From positions 248,001-312,000 of the forward strand of contig NZ_JAUFQJ010000004.1 of assembly GCF_030409685.1 (NCBI RefSeq): a stretch of 64,000 nt of DNA, written 5' to 3'. How positions within the stretch are numbered: the stretch's first letter is position 1; each line of letters begins with the position of its first letter. The translations under genes were made by a program, and so were the position numbers. The DNA comes from Ferruginibacter paludis. Its GTDB lineage: Bacteria; Bacteroidota; Bacteroidia; Chitinophagales; Chitinophagaceae. Shown piece after piece: positions 1-9,859 of this stretch. The notes below the pieces were generated by a model. The model was not told the DNA's origin. It saw only the letters and a list, made by a program, of their open reading frames with translations, and ran no database searches.

Positions 1-1
1 T

Positions 2-613
2 TCTGTGAGCTTATTAAAGGAAAATAAAAACCTCGTTTTGCAGGACGAAATTATTGATGTGGTTGCAAGGGCTGAAAAAAAACTGGAGAAAACAATTAAT
101 GGTCTCATCAATATCCTCGAATTTCAGAGCAAGGGAAAACAGGCGACACAAAAGATAGTATTTGAAGAAGAACTCGGGGACATCATCGAACCTATTAAAA
201 AGCACTATGGCATTGACGCAATTAATTTGATTACTGATTTTAAACAGGTAAAAGAAATCTGTTACGTGCAGGGATACATTTCCAGTATATTTTCCAACCT
301 GTTAAGCAATGCCGTAAAATACTGTTCATGTGAGCGACCTTTAGATATAACAATCGCCACATCAAAAAGGGACAACTATATCTTACTTACTTTTATGGAT
401 AATGGGGAGGGTATTGATCTTGTAAGGAACGGAGATAAGCTGTTTACACCGTTTACCAGGTTTACAACTACTAAAGAAGGGCATGGAATCGGGCTCTATA
501 TTGTTAAAAATATGGTGGAAAAAAACGGCGGTAAAATACAAGTAGAAAGCTTGCCTGGCAAGGGTACTACCTTCTATTTTTTTCTTAAGGAATACGAGTT
601 GCAAATGGAGTAA
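2..613 (+). CDS. Sensor histidine kinase, C-terminal part (cut by window start)
   Basis: The frame is open at the left window edge, so the true start lies upstream. What remains is the end of a dimerisation helix and a complete HATPase_c domain. The N box NLLSNAVKY lies near residue 100, the G1 box DNGEGID near 134 and the G2 box GHGIGLYIVK near 160, with GKGTTF near the end. It should bind ATP and phosphorylate a conserved His that lies outside or at the edge of this fragment. No receiver domain follows; the gene stops at 613 and the next gene is convergent. The sensor input cannot be deduced. Confidence 0.9.
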   Translation, partial: SVSLLKENKNLVLQDEIIDVVARAEKKLEKTINGLINILEFQSKGKQATQKIVFEEELGDIIEPIKKHYGIDAINLITDFKQVKEICYVQGYISSIFSNLLSNAVKYCSCERPLDITIATSKRDNYILLTFMDNGEGIDLVRNGDKLFTPFTRFTTTKEGHGIGLYIVKNMVEKNGGKIQVESLPGKGTTFYFFLKEYELQME

Positions 614-954
614 AGTCTCACTGTTACTCCGTGATGGGTTGCTTTCTTTCAACCCTGGGTTCCTAACCAACCTAAATAAAACTGTTTATCGCTCTGGCAC
701 GACAGGGTCCTTTTTAACTCAGCCGTCCTGTAGTATCCGGCAAGGCGTTGCCGTTGTAAGTAAAGTGTGTTTCAATCAATTTACAGGTAGCCAGCCTGCC
801 TTTACAAAATGATCTGTGTACTTTTAGATTAATTGCTGAACATATTAGTCAGCAGATACACGAACAAAGGAGAGATAGTAACAGTTGCAAGGTGTTTTAA
901 TGTACACACTTGTGTTACCCGGCAGTAATTACAATGGCTGTCGATATATGTCGC
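614..954. other. Intergenic region, nothing recognised
   Basis: About 340 bases between the convergent kinase and oxidoreductase genes. I found no coherent coding frame, no repeat family member and no strong terminator hairpin here. Confidence 0.5.
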
Positions 955-2682
955 CTAAGCCGCGGCATGTTCTGCGGAATCCTTTATAAACATTGCCTGT
1001 GCAATACGTTCAGAAGCTGTTTCACAAAAGTCCAGCCCTGAGTAATCGGGATTGAGACCGGCTATATACGGTACTGCCATGATATAAAGACTGGCCGTTA
1101 CCTCGCCAAACTTATTCACTACCTGGAAGTGATCGTTGATATTGATACCAGGTACCTGCAGGTAATGATCATGCGGCGTAAGCCTTACAATATTTAAGTT
1201 GCCCTGCTCAATTTGTGCCCGGGCACTTTCTACCGACTGAAATTTTAATTGTGCCGGGCTAATGATGGCGGCAGTTGCCAGCGAGGGAAAAGGAAAATCG
1301 CTGAACATAAAAGCGGGCTGCCCGACCGCATTAATAAACATCTTATAGTACATCTGCCGCTGCTCCCCTGCTTCATCGGTATACCTGTAAAGGCACCCTC
1401 CTTCCTGTACTGGTACAACTTCACTGTCAGCCTCCACAGGCACAATACGCAGTACACCTGCCTCGTGCAATGCAATGAGTTCCCTGGCTGAACTTTGAGG
1501 CACAAATGCGATTACGATAGCTATCAGTGGCATCAGGACTTTTTTAAGGCGCAGCATGTCTTCCGCGGAAAAATGTTTAGCCGGATAATTCATTTCGTAA
1601 CTGAGCTCGGCCAGCATCTCCTTCCAGTATACTGACTGTTGATTGCGAATAGATTTTTCGGCTTCGCGGTACTCGGCTTTAAACAGTGTGAAGGGATCCA
1701 ATGCTTCCCTCATCGCCATCATCGCTTCTACAAATTCTTCCAGGTTCATGCCTGCTATCCGTTCAAAAAATGCCGCATTCTTTTCACGGAGCGGCTGCTT
1801 AAAATGCTGTTCGAAAATATAGTCAAGTGGCACAAAGCCATTGTGTTTATCTTTTATACTATTGATCTGGCCTGGTGTTAGTGCTCTTCCCTGGGATAAG
1901 TGGGTATCATCCAAATGAAAACGAATACCCGGCAGCAGGCCTTTAATAGAATGGAGTGCCAGGCTGAACCCTTCACTTGCTTTATTTACAGAGTATGTAT
2001 ACATTCCATTATCCTGTTTGCTAAATGTACCGTTTTGCCTTGCCAGGGTACGAATGGCATCAATAGCAGTCAGAGAAGCGCCCTTAATGGCTACAGGAAA
2101 ATTAACCGGCTGCTGCAGCTTGGCCGGCGGATAGGGAGAATCATACCACCGACGGATGGAGTGCTCATATTGCTTTGGCCAGCAGTGCCCTGTACAAATC
2201 ACCACATCGTCAAATTCATACTTGCTGCCAGTAGCTGTAAACACGGTTGTCTCGGAGCTACCAGCGTCGTATACTATGTCTGCTACCACGGTATTGTAAT
2301 ACATTTTTGTTTTAATACCAGCCTGCTTTGCTGCATGTTGCAGCAGTTTAAATTGTGCTGCCAGGTATTCTCCAAACAGCAGCCGGGGCAACACCTTAAA
2401 TTCATTGAACATAGCAGGATCCATATCAAATTCCTGCAGCAGTTGGGGCGGACAATTATTTATCCAGTCACTTATGCTCGTTACAAGTTGTGGGATTTCG
2501 TTACCGGATACATTGGTAACATGCTCCTTACCAGCCCCTTCCCTGCTGTAAGGCATACCGGTACCCAGCCGATCTTTTTTTTCGAAAATAGCTACGTATA
2601 CGGGAGCACCTGAGTTTTCAATAATCCGTTTGTATAAAAATAATGCGGCAGGCCCACCGCCAACAATACCAATCCGTTTCAT
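955..2682 (-). CDS. FAD/NAD(P)-binding protein (NAD_binding_9 type)
   Basis: A 575-residue protein that starts with a Rossmann dinucleotide-binding motif, GIVGGGPAALFLYKR at residues 4-18, followed by an acidic strand end (IFEKKDRLGTG). A second conserved block (DDVVICTGHCWP, near residue 160) is typical of flavoproteins in which an FAD/NAD(P)-binding domain sits at the N-terminus. The length and the N-terminal pattern fit the NAD_binding_9 family, whose substrates are mostly unknown. No signal peptide or membrane segment is visible, so it is probably cytoplasmic. The substrate cannot be named. The ATG at 2682 is directly before the Rossmann motif and is a convincing start. Confidence 0.85.
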   Translation of the reverse strand: MKRIGIVGGGPAALFLYKRIIENSGAPVYVAIFEKKDRLGTGMPYSREGAGKEHVTNVSGNEIPQLVTSISDWINNCPPQLLQEFDMDPAMFNEFKVLPRLLFGEYLAAQFKLLQHAAKQAGIKTKMYYNTVVADIVYDAGSSETTVFTATGSKYEFDDVVICTGHCWPKQYEHSIRRWYDSPYPPAKLQQPVNFPVAIKGASLTAIDAIRTLARQNGTFSKQDNGMYTYSVNKASEGFSLALHSIKGLLPGIRFHLDDTHLSQGRALTPGQINSIKDKHNGFVPLDYIFEQHFKQPLREKNAAFFERIAGMNLEEFVEAMMAMREALDPFTLFKAEYREAEKSIRNQQSVYWKEMLAELSYEMNYPAKHFSAEDMLRLKKVLMPLIAIVIAFVPQSSARELIALHEAGVLRIVPVEADSEVVPVQEGGCLYRYTDEAGEQRQMYYKMFINAVGQPAFMFSDFPFPSLATAAIISPAQLKFQSVESARAQIEQGNLNIVRLTPHDHYLQVPGININDHFQVVNKFGEVTASLYIMAVPYIAGLNPDYSGLDFCETASERIAQAMFIKDSAEHAAA

Positions 2683-2843
2683 AACTGTACATTGTGTATT
2701 TCAAAATTCTTTTGTTGAAGCAGGAGGAAACAACCATTTCGCGATAGAAAGTGCCAAAATTTTTGAACAGGATATCTTTATCCGGTTGCCAATATGCCCG
2801 GGCGACTTCATTGGCCCAGGCATTATTCAATATTACACAACTT

Positions 2844-3314
2844 CTATCCGTTTTGTTTAAGTGCCTTATCAAAAACTTTTAAGGCAGATGGATTGGCAAT
2901 CCGGCTGGCTTTTATTTTTCTTTTACCGGGGGGCTTTCTCAACTCTTCCAATATTTCCTTATCCACAAAACCATAGTCCAGCGATTCTTCTTCCGTATTA
3001 CTGAAATATATTTTTTTTAATCCTGCCCAGTAAACTGCTGCAGTACACATAGGGCATGGCTCCGCCGAGGAATAAATTTCACATCCGGACAAATCAGTCG
3101 TCCCCATATTTTCACAGGCATCTCTTATTGCCATTATTTCTGCATGGGCTGTGGGGTCTGTCAGTTGCAGCACGTGATTGCCGGAGCTACCTATAATCTT
3201 ACCTTCCCTAATGATTACTGCACCAAATGGTCCTCCTTTTTTACTGTCAACTGCCTGCTCGGAGAGGTCAATGGCCATTTGCATAAATCTTTTCTGATCG
3301 TTGGTTACTGTCAT
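2844..3314 (-). CDS. Nucleoside/guanine deaminase family protein
   Basis: A 156-residue cytidine/deoxycytidylate deaminase-fold zinc enzyme. The zinc site is complete: HAE at residues 57-59 (H57 ligand, E59 proton shuttle) and PCPMC at 86-90 (C87 and C90 ligands). The length, the GGPFGAVI strand near residue 27 and the aromatic tail region resemble Bacillus-type guanine deaminase (GuaD), which converts guanine to xanthine. By family knowledge that is the best guess, but tRNA-adenosine and other deaminases share the same core. It lies about 160 bases upstream of the FAD/NAD(P) gene on the same strand and could be co-transcribed with it. Confidence 0.87.
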   Translation of the reverse strand: MTVTNDQKRFMQMAIDLSEQAVDSKKGGPFGAVIIREGKIIGSSGNHVLQLTDPTAHAEIMAIRDACENMGTTDLSGCEIYSSAEPCPMCTAAVYWAGLKKIYFSNTEEESLDYGFVDKEILEELRKPPGKRKIKASRIANPSALKVFDKALKQNG

Positions 3315-3462
3315 GCTTACTTACCTGACAATTCTGTGCCATATTATCGCAGGAATAACCCTATGTTTATCCGGTATATCAATACGATCACTTTGATATC
3401 AGCATGTTATTCACGAGAACCGCATCTGCAATTTTCAGGGTGTACCCAATCAGTAACCAGTT

Positions 3463-3909
3463 CTATTGTTGTACCGTAGTTGCGGTTCTTTTAATTTTAG
3501 ATTGTGCAGTTGCACTCTGCAACATCCTGAATCCATTTGCTCCAGCTACAGGACAATAATAATCCAATGCAGCAAGGGCTTCATTATAAGTAAGATCATA
3601 TTCCATCACGGTTCCCCTGGTAACTACGTTTGCAGTATGATTGTAGAAATCCCTGGTACCAATACCGCCAAAGTTGCCAAACATCACATCTCCTTCATAG
3701 GTCCTGAATGCATCCAGGTTTTGTATAATGGTGTATCCATACTGTGTTTCTACCGCATAGTACCCGCATGAGTTATTGCTATACACTACATTGCCGCTCT
3801 CCTGTGAAAGCCAGTAGGAACTGTCATTGTGTATTCTGTCTTTTGTACAACTTGTAAATAAAATGGCAGCCAAAGCAGCTACAATTGAATAGGTGAAAAT
3901 CTTTTTCAT
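3463..3909 (-). CDS. Hypothetical lipoprotein
   Basis: A 148-residue protein with a lipoprotein signal: a short basic N-terminus, a hydrophobic stretch and a lipobox ending FTSC, with Cys at residue 20. The mature part is Tyr/Asn-rich with no motif I recognise. It is probably exported and anchored by lipid in the outer or inner membrane. Single-gene unit; the C-terminal QQ stop is at 3463. Function unknown. Confidence 0.75.
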   Translation of the reverse strand: MKKIFTYSIVAALAAILFTSCTKDRIHNDSSYWLSQESGNVVYSNNSCGYYAVETQYGYTIIQNLDAFRTYEGDVMFGNFGGIGTRDFYNHTANVVTRGTVMEYDLTYNEALAALDYYCPVAGANGFRMLQSATAQSKIKRTATTVQQ

Positions 3910-4463
3910 GGCTAATGTTTTTAAGATGAATGATTACCGCAATGAGACGGCAATCAGGAGGCTAAGTTTCATTACAACTTGTTAAAATAAACAGGGCTGT
4001 CAATGGTGCTGGCCATATGATATTTCATCTTTTCAGGCGACGCAACAATTGATTACCATCAACGCTTAATTGGCGGAAGAGGATAGCAATGGAACCATTC
4101 AAAGTGCTCTTTTGCCCTGGCTGACGCTGCAAAGGAAGACTTATCCAATAGCCCATTGCTTACTTCTGCACTTTGTAAAGGATGGCAGCAGCCCGGCTGC
4201 GGGTGTATTATCATTGATAACGTGTTCGTTGCATAGCCCGGGCAATAGTCTACCTTACACCATTTAGCCAAACAGAACTCATTTCAGCAGACTGTGTGGA
4301 CCATAGGGGCGCAACGCCTACTTCAGTAAAACCTACAGATCAGGTGGGAAATCTGTATTTGTAAACCTCATAAATTACTACCGCCAAACAGGCAATTCTT
4401 CATATAGAAATAATGAAAAGGAAAAAAGCAATTTTGTATATTTAATACCTAAAACATACAACC
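3910..4463. other. Intergenic region with a degenerate repeat C scrap
   Basis: About 550 bases with no credible gene. Around 4270-4310 a stretch (TTTCAGCAGA then GGACCAtAGGGG) resembles the right end of repeat family C described at 54359. Otherwise nothing recognised. Confidence 0.35.
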
Positions 4464-4982
4464 ATGATTAAACAAGCTTTGTTGGGTGAATTTGAGCAGG
4501 AAGCTGAGAACACCCGTAAATTATTGCAGGCCATTCCTGATGCTGCACTGAATTATAAACCACAGCCGCATCTATGGTCGGTAGGCCAGTTAGCATCGCA
4601 CATTGCAGAAGTGTACAACTGGTTTGATGGTACTTTTAACCAGGATGTTTTTGATATGGGCTCTTACAAGTATGACAAGGGAGATATCAGCAAGGCATCC
4701 AATATTGTAGACAAATTTGAAGAAAATTTGGCAGTTGCAAGAAAGGTGCTGGAGGGCGCGGATGAAGCTACTTTGATGAACGTGTGGCACATGCAAATGG
4801 GCGGAAAAGATATTATGCCACCAATGCCCAGAGCAGCAGTGGTAAGAAGTTTCTTATTCAATCATCTTTACCATCACCGTGGAGAACTGGTGGCGCATTT
4901 AAGGGCTACCGGCAATACCATTCCTGGTTTGTATGGCCCTACATACGAAGAAAGCCAGGCGATGATGGCACAAATGAATTAA
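4464..4982 (+). CDS. DinB-family (DinB/YfiT fold) protein
   Basis: A 172-residue four-helix-bundle protein of the DinB superfamily. Metal-ligand histidines are in the expected places: H46 in the ASHIAEV helix, and the NHLYHHRGEL motif at 133-142 supplying H134 and H138. WSVGQLASHI and LYHHRGEL are hallmark family signatures. Members act as metal-dependent thiol transferases or are stress-induced with no known substrate, so only the fold is secure. A clear hairpin terminator follows 20 bases after the stop. Stand-alone gene. Confidence 0.9.
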   Translation: MIKQALLGEFEQEAENTRKLLQAIPDAALNYKPQPHLWSVGQLASHIAEVYNWFDGTFNQDVFDMGSYKYDKGDISKASNIVDKFEENLAVARKVLEGADEATLMNVWHMQMGGKDIMPPMPRAAVVRSFLFNHLYHHRGELVAHLRATGNTIPGLYGPTYEESQAMMAQMN

Positions 4983-5005
4983 ACTTATTTTTTGCATTGC
5001 CTGAT

Positions 5006-5040
5006 ATGCCGCAGCTGCTTATAACAATTGCGGCATCTTT
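5006..5040 (+). terminator. Rho-independent-like terminator after the DinB gene
   Basis: An 8-bp perfect stem ATGCCGCA / TGCGGCAT (5006-5013 with 5029-5036), with a 15-base loop, followed by a short T-rich run. It sits just downstream of the DinB-family stop codon. Confidence 0.65.
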
Positions 5041-5407
5041 ATAATTGCGATTAACAGCTATACTATTAATTGTGGTTGTTTTGATTAACCTTGCAGCCGG
5101 TTCAGGTGCAAGCATGAAGGTGCGTTCTGTTCGCTGTAACATTTGCAGCAATCCGGCTGGGTTGCGTAAGGCAAATTCCTCTTTGTTCAAATAACAGGTC
5201 ACTTCTACTATTTTTATAAAATTGTTAAGCGGATAAATGTCTTGTAATGCCTGCAAGCGCTGGCACTTCTTCAAACTGATAAACGCTTGCTCTTGCCAGC
5301 GGTAGATTAGTAATGTGTGGCCGGTTTCTTTGTTCCGTTAATGGCTCTGCAAAATAATGCTTTCCTGATAACGCATATGCCGGTGGTTCTGTTTTAATTG
5401 GCAGCAT
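5038..5407 (-). pseudogene. Frameshifted and truncated ORF of unknown family
   Basis: Two minus-strand frames read as one protein when joined near 5255. The first starts at 5407 (MLPIKTEPPAYALSGKHY), and the second continues as LQALQDIYPLNNFIKIVEV and runs to about residue 110 (NPAGLLQMLQRTERTF). The combined product has normal, protein-like composition, but the frame then runs into the DinB terminator, so the 3' end seems lost. I do not recognise the family. It is read here as a decayed gene; it could also be fortuitous. Confidence 0.35.
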
Positions 5408-5444
5408 TGGTTGAATTGTTGTTAATTAATTTGTTGTATGTCGC

Positions 5445-5513
5445 AATGGGAGGCAATGGTCCTATTCCGCCCGCTACCCTTACACTAAAGCCAGTTCATT
5501 CTTCAGTAAAATT
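5445..5513 (+). repeat. Repeat family C, right-end remnant
   Basis: Resembles the right part of family C copies at 54-60 kb: CCGCCCGCTACCCTTACAC followed by a TTCATTCTTCAGTAAAA tail. Degenerate; no inverted partner remains. The following stretch to 5960 shows nothing recognisable apart from the upstream region of the kinase. Confidence 0.4.
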
Positions 5514-5960
5514 GTAAACAAAAAAAGGCATTAGCGGTGGTTAAAACTTTTCTTATACACGCATCTTAAACATGTATTGTTTCCCGTAAAAATGCAGCCG
5601 ATCGCTAAACCGTATACGACAGTTTTAATGGATAGGTGCTTCAACTTGCTTCTTACCTGTTATGATAATCTTATAAATACTGTTTATTAAATTGACACGA
5701 GAGAATTGGTCAATAAGCTAAAACGCAGAATTGTCGTCCCCTGATAAAAATGAATAACCAACGCCTGTGTTATACCTTACCCATGGTTTTACTTACTTTA
5801 GCTAAAACTTTACTCCCTGTTAGCTATTTGCATTGTGTATATTTGGATAACAACAGCTTGTCCATAAACCCAGGTTTCTGTGTTTATCTCTGACCATAAA
5901 ACCTAACTTAATTTGACAACGTTAAACCACCATACTTTTACCGCCCCATGTGTTGAAAAG

Positions 5961-7853
5961 ATGAAAGTTTTGCAGCACAAATTCCAACACAAATTAAACG
6001 TTATGCATTATCGCCTGCTTTGCTGTAAAATCCACATACTGTTTACGCTGGCAATATTATGTAGTGCTCATATGCTGTTTGCCCAACCTTTCCGATTGGA
6101 GCATCCTGCTATGGATAGTTTTAAAAATATTATCAAGGTTAATCGACAGGATACGAATACAGTGCACGCTTTGTATTGGCTCAGCCGCTCCACAACACTT
6201 AGCAATACCAGTGAATCTGTTGAGTTGGGAAATGAAGGACTTAACCTCGCAAGAAAAATAAAATTTCCGATGGGTGAACTGGAATGTCTTGAAGCCCTGT
6301 CTTTCTCTTATGCTATAACCTCTTCTTTTGAAAAGGGGTTTGCTGCAGCGTATGAATCAATCAACCTAAGTAGAAAACATGCTCCCGTCCGGGAGATCTA
6401 TGGCATCAATATGATGGGCCTGCTTTACCAGAAACTGGGAGATGATAAGGAGTCGCTGCAATGGGCACAGAAAGCCTACTATCACCCCCGGATAAAACAG
6501 TCAGATCATTTCACGCAATGGAGTGCTATGTTTCTATTGGCGCAGGAACATGAAAGGCAAAACAACCTGGATTCAGCAGAACATTTTGCGAAAGAGACAC
6601 AGGCTTACTCCAAATTGTATTTTCCATTCCAGGAAAGTTGGCCCATATTGATACTGGCACGTATCAGCAGCAAGCGCAAACAATATGATGAAGCGGCAAA
6701 TTATTGCAAGCAGATCTTGGCAACTTCCAACGGTCAGGAAGGTTTTTTTGAAAATGAGGTAACCAATGAACTGGCACTGATCTATTTTAACCAGGGCAGG
6801 CAGGACTCAGCACAACGATATGCAAGCCTCGCATTGGATGGAGGAAACAAATTTAAAAATTACCTGGTCATAATGAATTCTTCCAACTTATTATCACAGG
6901 TGTTTGAAAAAACAGACCCGGCCAGGGCATACGGATTTTTAAAGACCTCAACAGCCGCCAAAGATACCGTTACCAATATTGAAAAAGCCAAACAGGTAAA
7001 GCAACTGGAGATAAAAGAAAAGCAGCGCATGGACGATTTGAACCTAGCTGAAACAGACGCTAAAAACAAGTTGCGTTTTAATACCGCAGTTGGACTTTTG
7101 GTAAGTACGCTGGTAATTTCATTTGTTCTTTACCGCAATAACCGTAATAAGCAAAAAGCAAACCTTGCTTTAAAAGACAAGAACGATAAAATAGAAAAAA
7201 CGGTGTCGGAACTCAATACCACGCAGACATCCCTTGTTGCCAGGAATGCAGAGAATGAATTGTTACTGAAAGAAATTCATCACAGGGTAAAAAATAACCT
7301 GGAAGTAGTAAGCAGCCTGCTGGCTTTGCAAAGCAACCAGCTGAACGACGTCAGTGCCAGGGATGCGATGCACGAAGGACAAAACCGGGTGCAATCCATC
7401 GGCATTGTGCACCAGAAATTGTACCAGGGCGTAAACCTGGGTGCCATTGAAATGAAAGATTATTTCCTTAACCTAAGTGATAGCATACTGGATTCTTTTG
7501 GCGCACAAAAAAGGGTGCAGGTAGAATGTGCCATGGAGGCATTGAACGTAGATGTGGATACTGCTGTACCGCTCGGCCTGATTGTAAACGAACTGTTGAC
7601 CAACACCATTAAATATGCTTTTCCCGATGGCAGAAGCGGTAAAGTGCAGATTAAATTAGCGCAAGCAGCTAATGGTAATTTACACATGCAGGTATCGGAT
7701 AACGGCGTGGGCAAAAGCGGGATCATCAAAGGCACCGGCTTTGGCGGGCAACTCATCTCACTGCTCACACAACAATTAGAAGGCACCATGAAAGAAGAAA
7801 ATAACAATGGTACGCATGTATTCTTTGAATTTAAACCAGTAAAGGCTGCTTAA
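5961..7853 (+). CDS. TPR-containing sensor histidine kinase (HisKA_2/HATPase)
   Basis: A membrane-anchored kinase. A hydrophobic signal/anchor (HILFTLAILCSAHMLFAQ) opens the protein. A tetratricopeptide-like helical region follows (roughly residues 60-330), then a coiled stretch, a transmembrane helix (LLVSTLVISFVLYRNN) and a second coiled coil. HisKA_2 has the phosphoacceptor in EIHHRVKNNLEVVSSLL, and HATPase_c has NELLTNTIKYAF, DNGVGKSG and GTGFGGQLI. This architecture is common in Bacteroidota. The frame is open from 5913 (TTG), but ATG codons at 5961 and 6003 are better starts; the one at 6003 gives the cleanest signal peptide. No response regulator lies beside it. Confidence 0.9.
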   Translation: MKVLQHKFQHKLNVMHYRLLCCKIHILFTLAILCSAHMLFAQPFRLEHPAMDSFKNIIKVNRQDTNTVHALYWLSRSTTLSNTSESVELGNEGLNLARKIKFPMGELECLEALSFSYAITSSFEKGFAAAYESINLSRKHAPVREIYGINMMGLLYQKLGDDKESLQWAQKAYYHPRIKQSDHFTQWSAMFLLAQEHERQNNLDSAEHFAKETQAYSKLYFPFQESWPILILARISSKRKQYDEAANYCKQILATSNGQEGFFENEVTNELALIYFNQGRQDSAQRYASLALDGGNKFKNYLVIMNSSNLLSQVFEKTDPARAYGFLKTSTAAKDTVTNIEKAKQVKQLEIKEKQRMDDLNLAETDAKNKLRFNTAVGLLVSTLVISFVLYRNNRNKQKANLALKDKNDKIEKTVSELNTTQTSLVARNAENELLLKEIHHRVKNNLEVVSSLLALQSNQLNDVSARDAMHEGQNRVQSIGIVHQKLYQGVNLGAIEMKDYFLNLSDSILDSFGAQKRVQVECAMEALNVDVDTAVPLGLIVNELLTNTIKYAFPDGRSGKVQIKLAQAANGNLHMQVSDNGVGKSGIIKGTGFGGQLISLLTQQLEGTMKEENNNGTHVFFEFKPVKAA

Positions 7854-7939
7854 GTTTTACGTACGAGTCACCATAATTTGAATTATCGCGACTTAAACTT
7901 CCCGGAGGAGAAGTTGCTTTGAAGTCGGCCGCAAAAGAT

Positions 7940-9760
7940 TTATTGCTGCGTATTAATTTTATGGCTTGCTTTAATAACAGCATCATTGATGACTTTTATC
8001 CGGCTTAACTCCATTTTTTCAACAGCCCTGTCATAAGTTAAAAAGCCGTTTATTTCATGTTCCACATCGGTTGTTTGAGTATATACGGCTACGCTGAGTC
8101 CTTTGTATTTCATCAATTGTTCAACCTGGTCCAGTAAAAACACATACCGGTCGGTAAGTGCTGCTTTTGTTGGTTCGTAATCGTAAGCATTGTTTGCAAC
8201 AGGCCACATGTGTCCTCTTGTAAATAAACCAACTCCGCCAAATTCGCCCAATGATGCAGCACGGCGATCATCTGGTACAGATGCACCGTAGGGACCAACA
8301 TAAATATGGGTATCCACAAAATCACCATTGCCAGGGTCGCCATAAGCTTGCTGATAAGATGGATTATTATTGAATCCGGAATTACCATTTACCAATCGTG
8401 ACGGGTCATACTGTTTTATCCAGTCTGTAATTGATTTAACATCAAAGGCACCCCAATTTTCATTAAAAGGTACCCAGGTAATAATGGATGGGGAGTTATA
8501 ATGATCATCTACTATTGCTTTTAATTCCTGTCGGAATTCACTTCTTGTTTTAACCGTGTCTTCATCCTGGTACCATATCGCCGGCATATCCTGCCAAACC
8601 ATCAGCCCCAACTTATCTGCCCAATAATAAAAACGCCGGGGCTCGGTTTTCATATGTTTTCTGATAAGATTAAAGCCTGCTTTTTTAGTGAACAGGATAT
8701 CAAACTTTAAAGCTTCCTCCGTAGGAGCAGTCAAAATTCCATCAGGCCAGTAGCCCTGGTCGAGCAATCCGAGTTGCATTACAAATTGTCCATTCAGCAA
8801 GGTCCTGTTCACACCATTCACTTTACCCACTTTGATATCCCTCATGCCAAAATAGCTTATCACCTCATCAGTACTCCTTCCATTTGCATTGAATAAAGTA
8901 ATTTTCAAATCATATAAAAAGGGTGTATCTGGCGACCAGTGTTTGGGATGATTTATCGGGAGAAAAAAATCAGCTCCGGAGAAGGAATTCACCTGAGCTA
9001 TCACTTTTTTACCATCCATTGCTACTGCGGAAAGCTTTGTTCCACTTGTTGCATTTACAAATATTTTCAACCGGTTGTTTTCCAGGTCGGGAAGTAACCG
9101 GATATTTTCTATATAGTTTGTATTCACGGGTTCCAGCCAAACTGTTTGCCAGATGCCTGAAGAAAAAGTATAGTCTCCCCTCGGGCCATTTTTACCCGAT
9201 GGTGCTTTGCCGTCATTGGGATCATGCGCCGCCACAACAAGGCTATTCATTCCTTTTTTTAAGAAACGCGTAACATTAAAACTGAAAGCATCGTAGCCAC
9301 CTGAATGACGACCTGCTTTCTGGCCGTTTACAAATATGGTAGCATCGTGATCAACGGCATCAAAGTGCAGTATCACCTGTTTGTTTTGCCAGGCTTCCGG
9401 AATGGCAAAGCTGCGATGATACCACATATTGATTTCCTGGTTGCGCTCAATACCGGATAGCACTGATTCCGGGCAATACGGAACACGTATCTTCTCCGCT
9501 TTACCTTCAAAGTAGATTGGATTTTCCGGATTGAATGCACTGGCAATTCCTTTACCACCCACATAATCCCATTTACCGTTCAAACACATCCATTGCGCAC
9601 GTTGTAATTGTGGCCGTGGATATTCGCTTAGTGGAATGGATGCCTCCATTGCGGACCTGGTCCACCGGGTTGGCAGTTTTGCCTCCTGTGCAGTTAACAG
9701 GTAATAACAATGGACGGTGAAAAATAATGACAGGAACAATGTCGTATGAAGTTGTTTCAT
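7940..9760 (-). CDS. Glycoside hydrolase family 2 protein (beta-galactosidase/glucuronidase type)
   Basis: A 606-residue secreted or periplasmic enzyme with a signal peptide ending near LLTAQ. A jelly-roll sugar-binding domain (about 50-210; WYHRSFAIP, DAVDHDATIFVNG) is followed by an Ig-like domain (about 215-305) and a TIM barrel (310-606). The catalytic acid/base is E434 in PFNENWGAF, and the nucleophile is E506 in ASLGEFGGVG. RKHMKTEPRRFYYWADKLGL is the usual barrel strand 2. The family cleaves beta-galactosides, beta-glucuronides or beta-mannosides; the specificity here is not decidable by eye. No SusCD pair or other carbohydrate gene lies next to it. Confidence 0.93.
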   Translation of the reverse strand: MKQLHTTLFLSLFFTVHCYYLLTAQEAKLPTRWTRSAMEASIPLSEYPRPQLQRAQWMCLNGKWDYVGGKGIASAFNPENPIYFEGKAEKIRVPYCPESVLSGIERNQEINMWYHRSFAIPEAWQNKQVILHFDAVDHDATIFVNGQKAGRHSGGYDAFSFNVTRFLKKGMNSLVVAAHDPNDGKAPSGKNGPRGDYTFSSGIWQTVWLEPVNTNYIENIRLLPDLENNRLKIFVNATSGTKLSAVAMDGKKVIAQVNSFSGADFFLPINHPKHWSPDTPFLYDLKITLFNANGRSTDEVISYFGMRDIKVGKVNGVNRTLLNGQFVMQLGLLDQGYWPDGILTAPTEEALKFDILFTKKAGFNLIRKHMKTEPRRFYYWADKLGLMVWQDMPAIWYQDEDTVKTRSEFRQELKAIVDDHYNSPSIITWVPFNENWGAFDVKSITDWIKQYDPSRLVNGNSGFNNNPSYQQAYGDPGNGDFVDTHIYVGPYGASVPDDRRAASLGEFGGVGLFTRGHMWPVANNAYDYEPTKAALTDRYVFLLDQVEQLMKYKGLSVAVYTQTTDVEHEINGFLTYDRAVEKMELSRIKVINDAVIKASHKINTQQ

Positions 9761-9859
9761 GTTGAATATTTTACAGGTTTCAATTTATTGCTTCGATAGA
9801 TGGCCCAACGTGCAGGCTTTACTTTCCCGGATCCATTCACCCCGTTGTTCATTTTGTCT

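Noticed and set aside
1900..2613. Long plus-strand frame opposite the FAD/NAD(P) protein
   Set aside because: Antisense shadow of a clear family protein; Cys/His-rich composition and no motifs.
2618..2872. 84-residue minus-strand frame between the deaminase and the FAD/NAD(P) gene
   Set aside because: It overlaps both genes and shows no signal, motif or start-site support.
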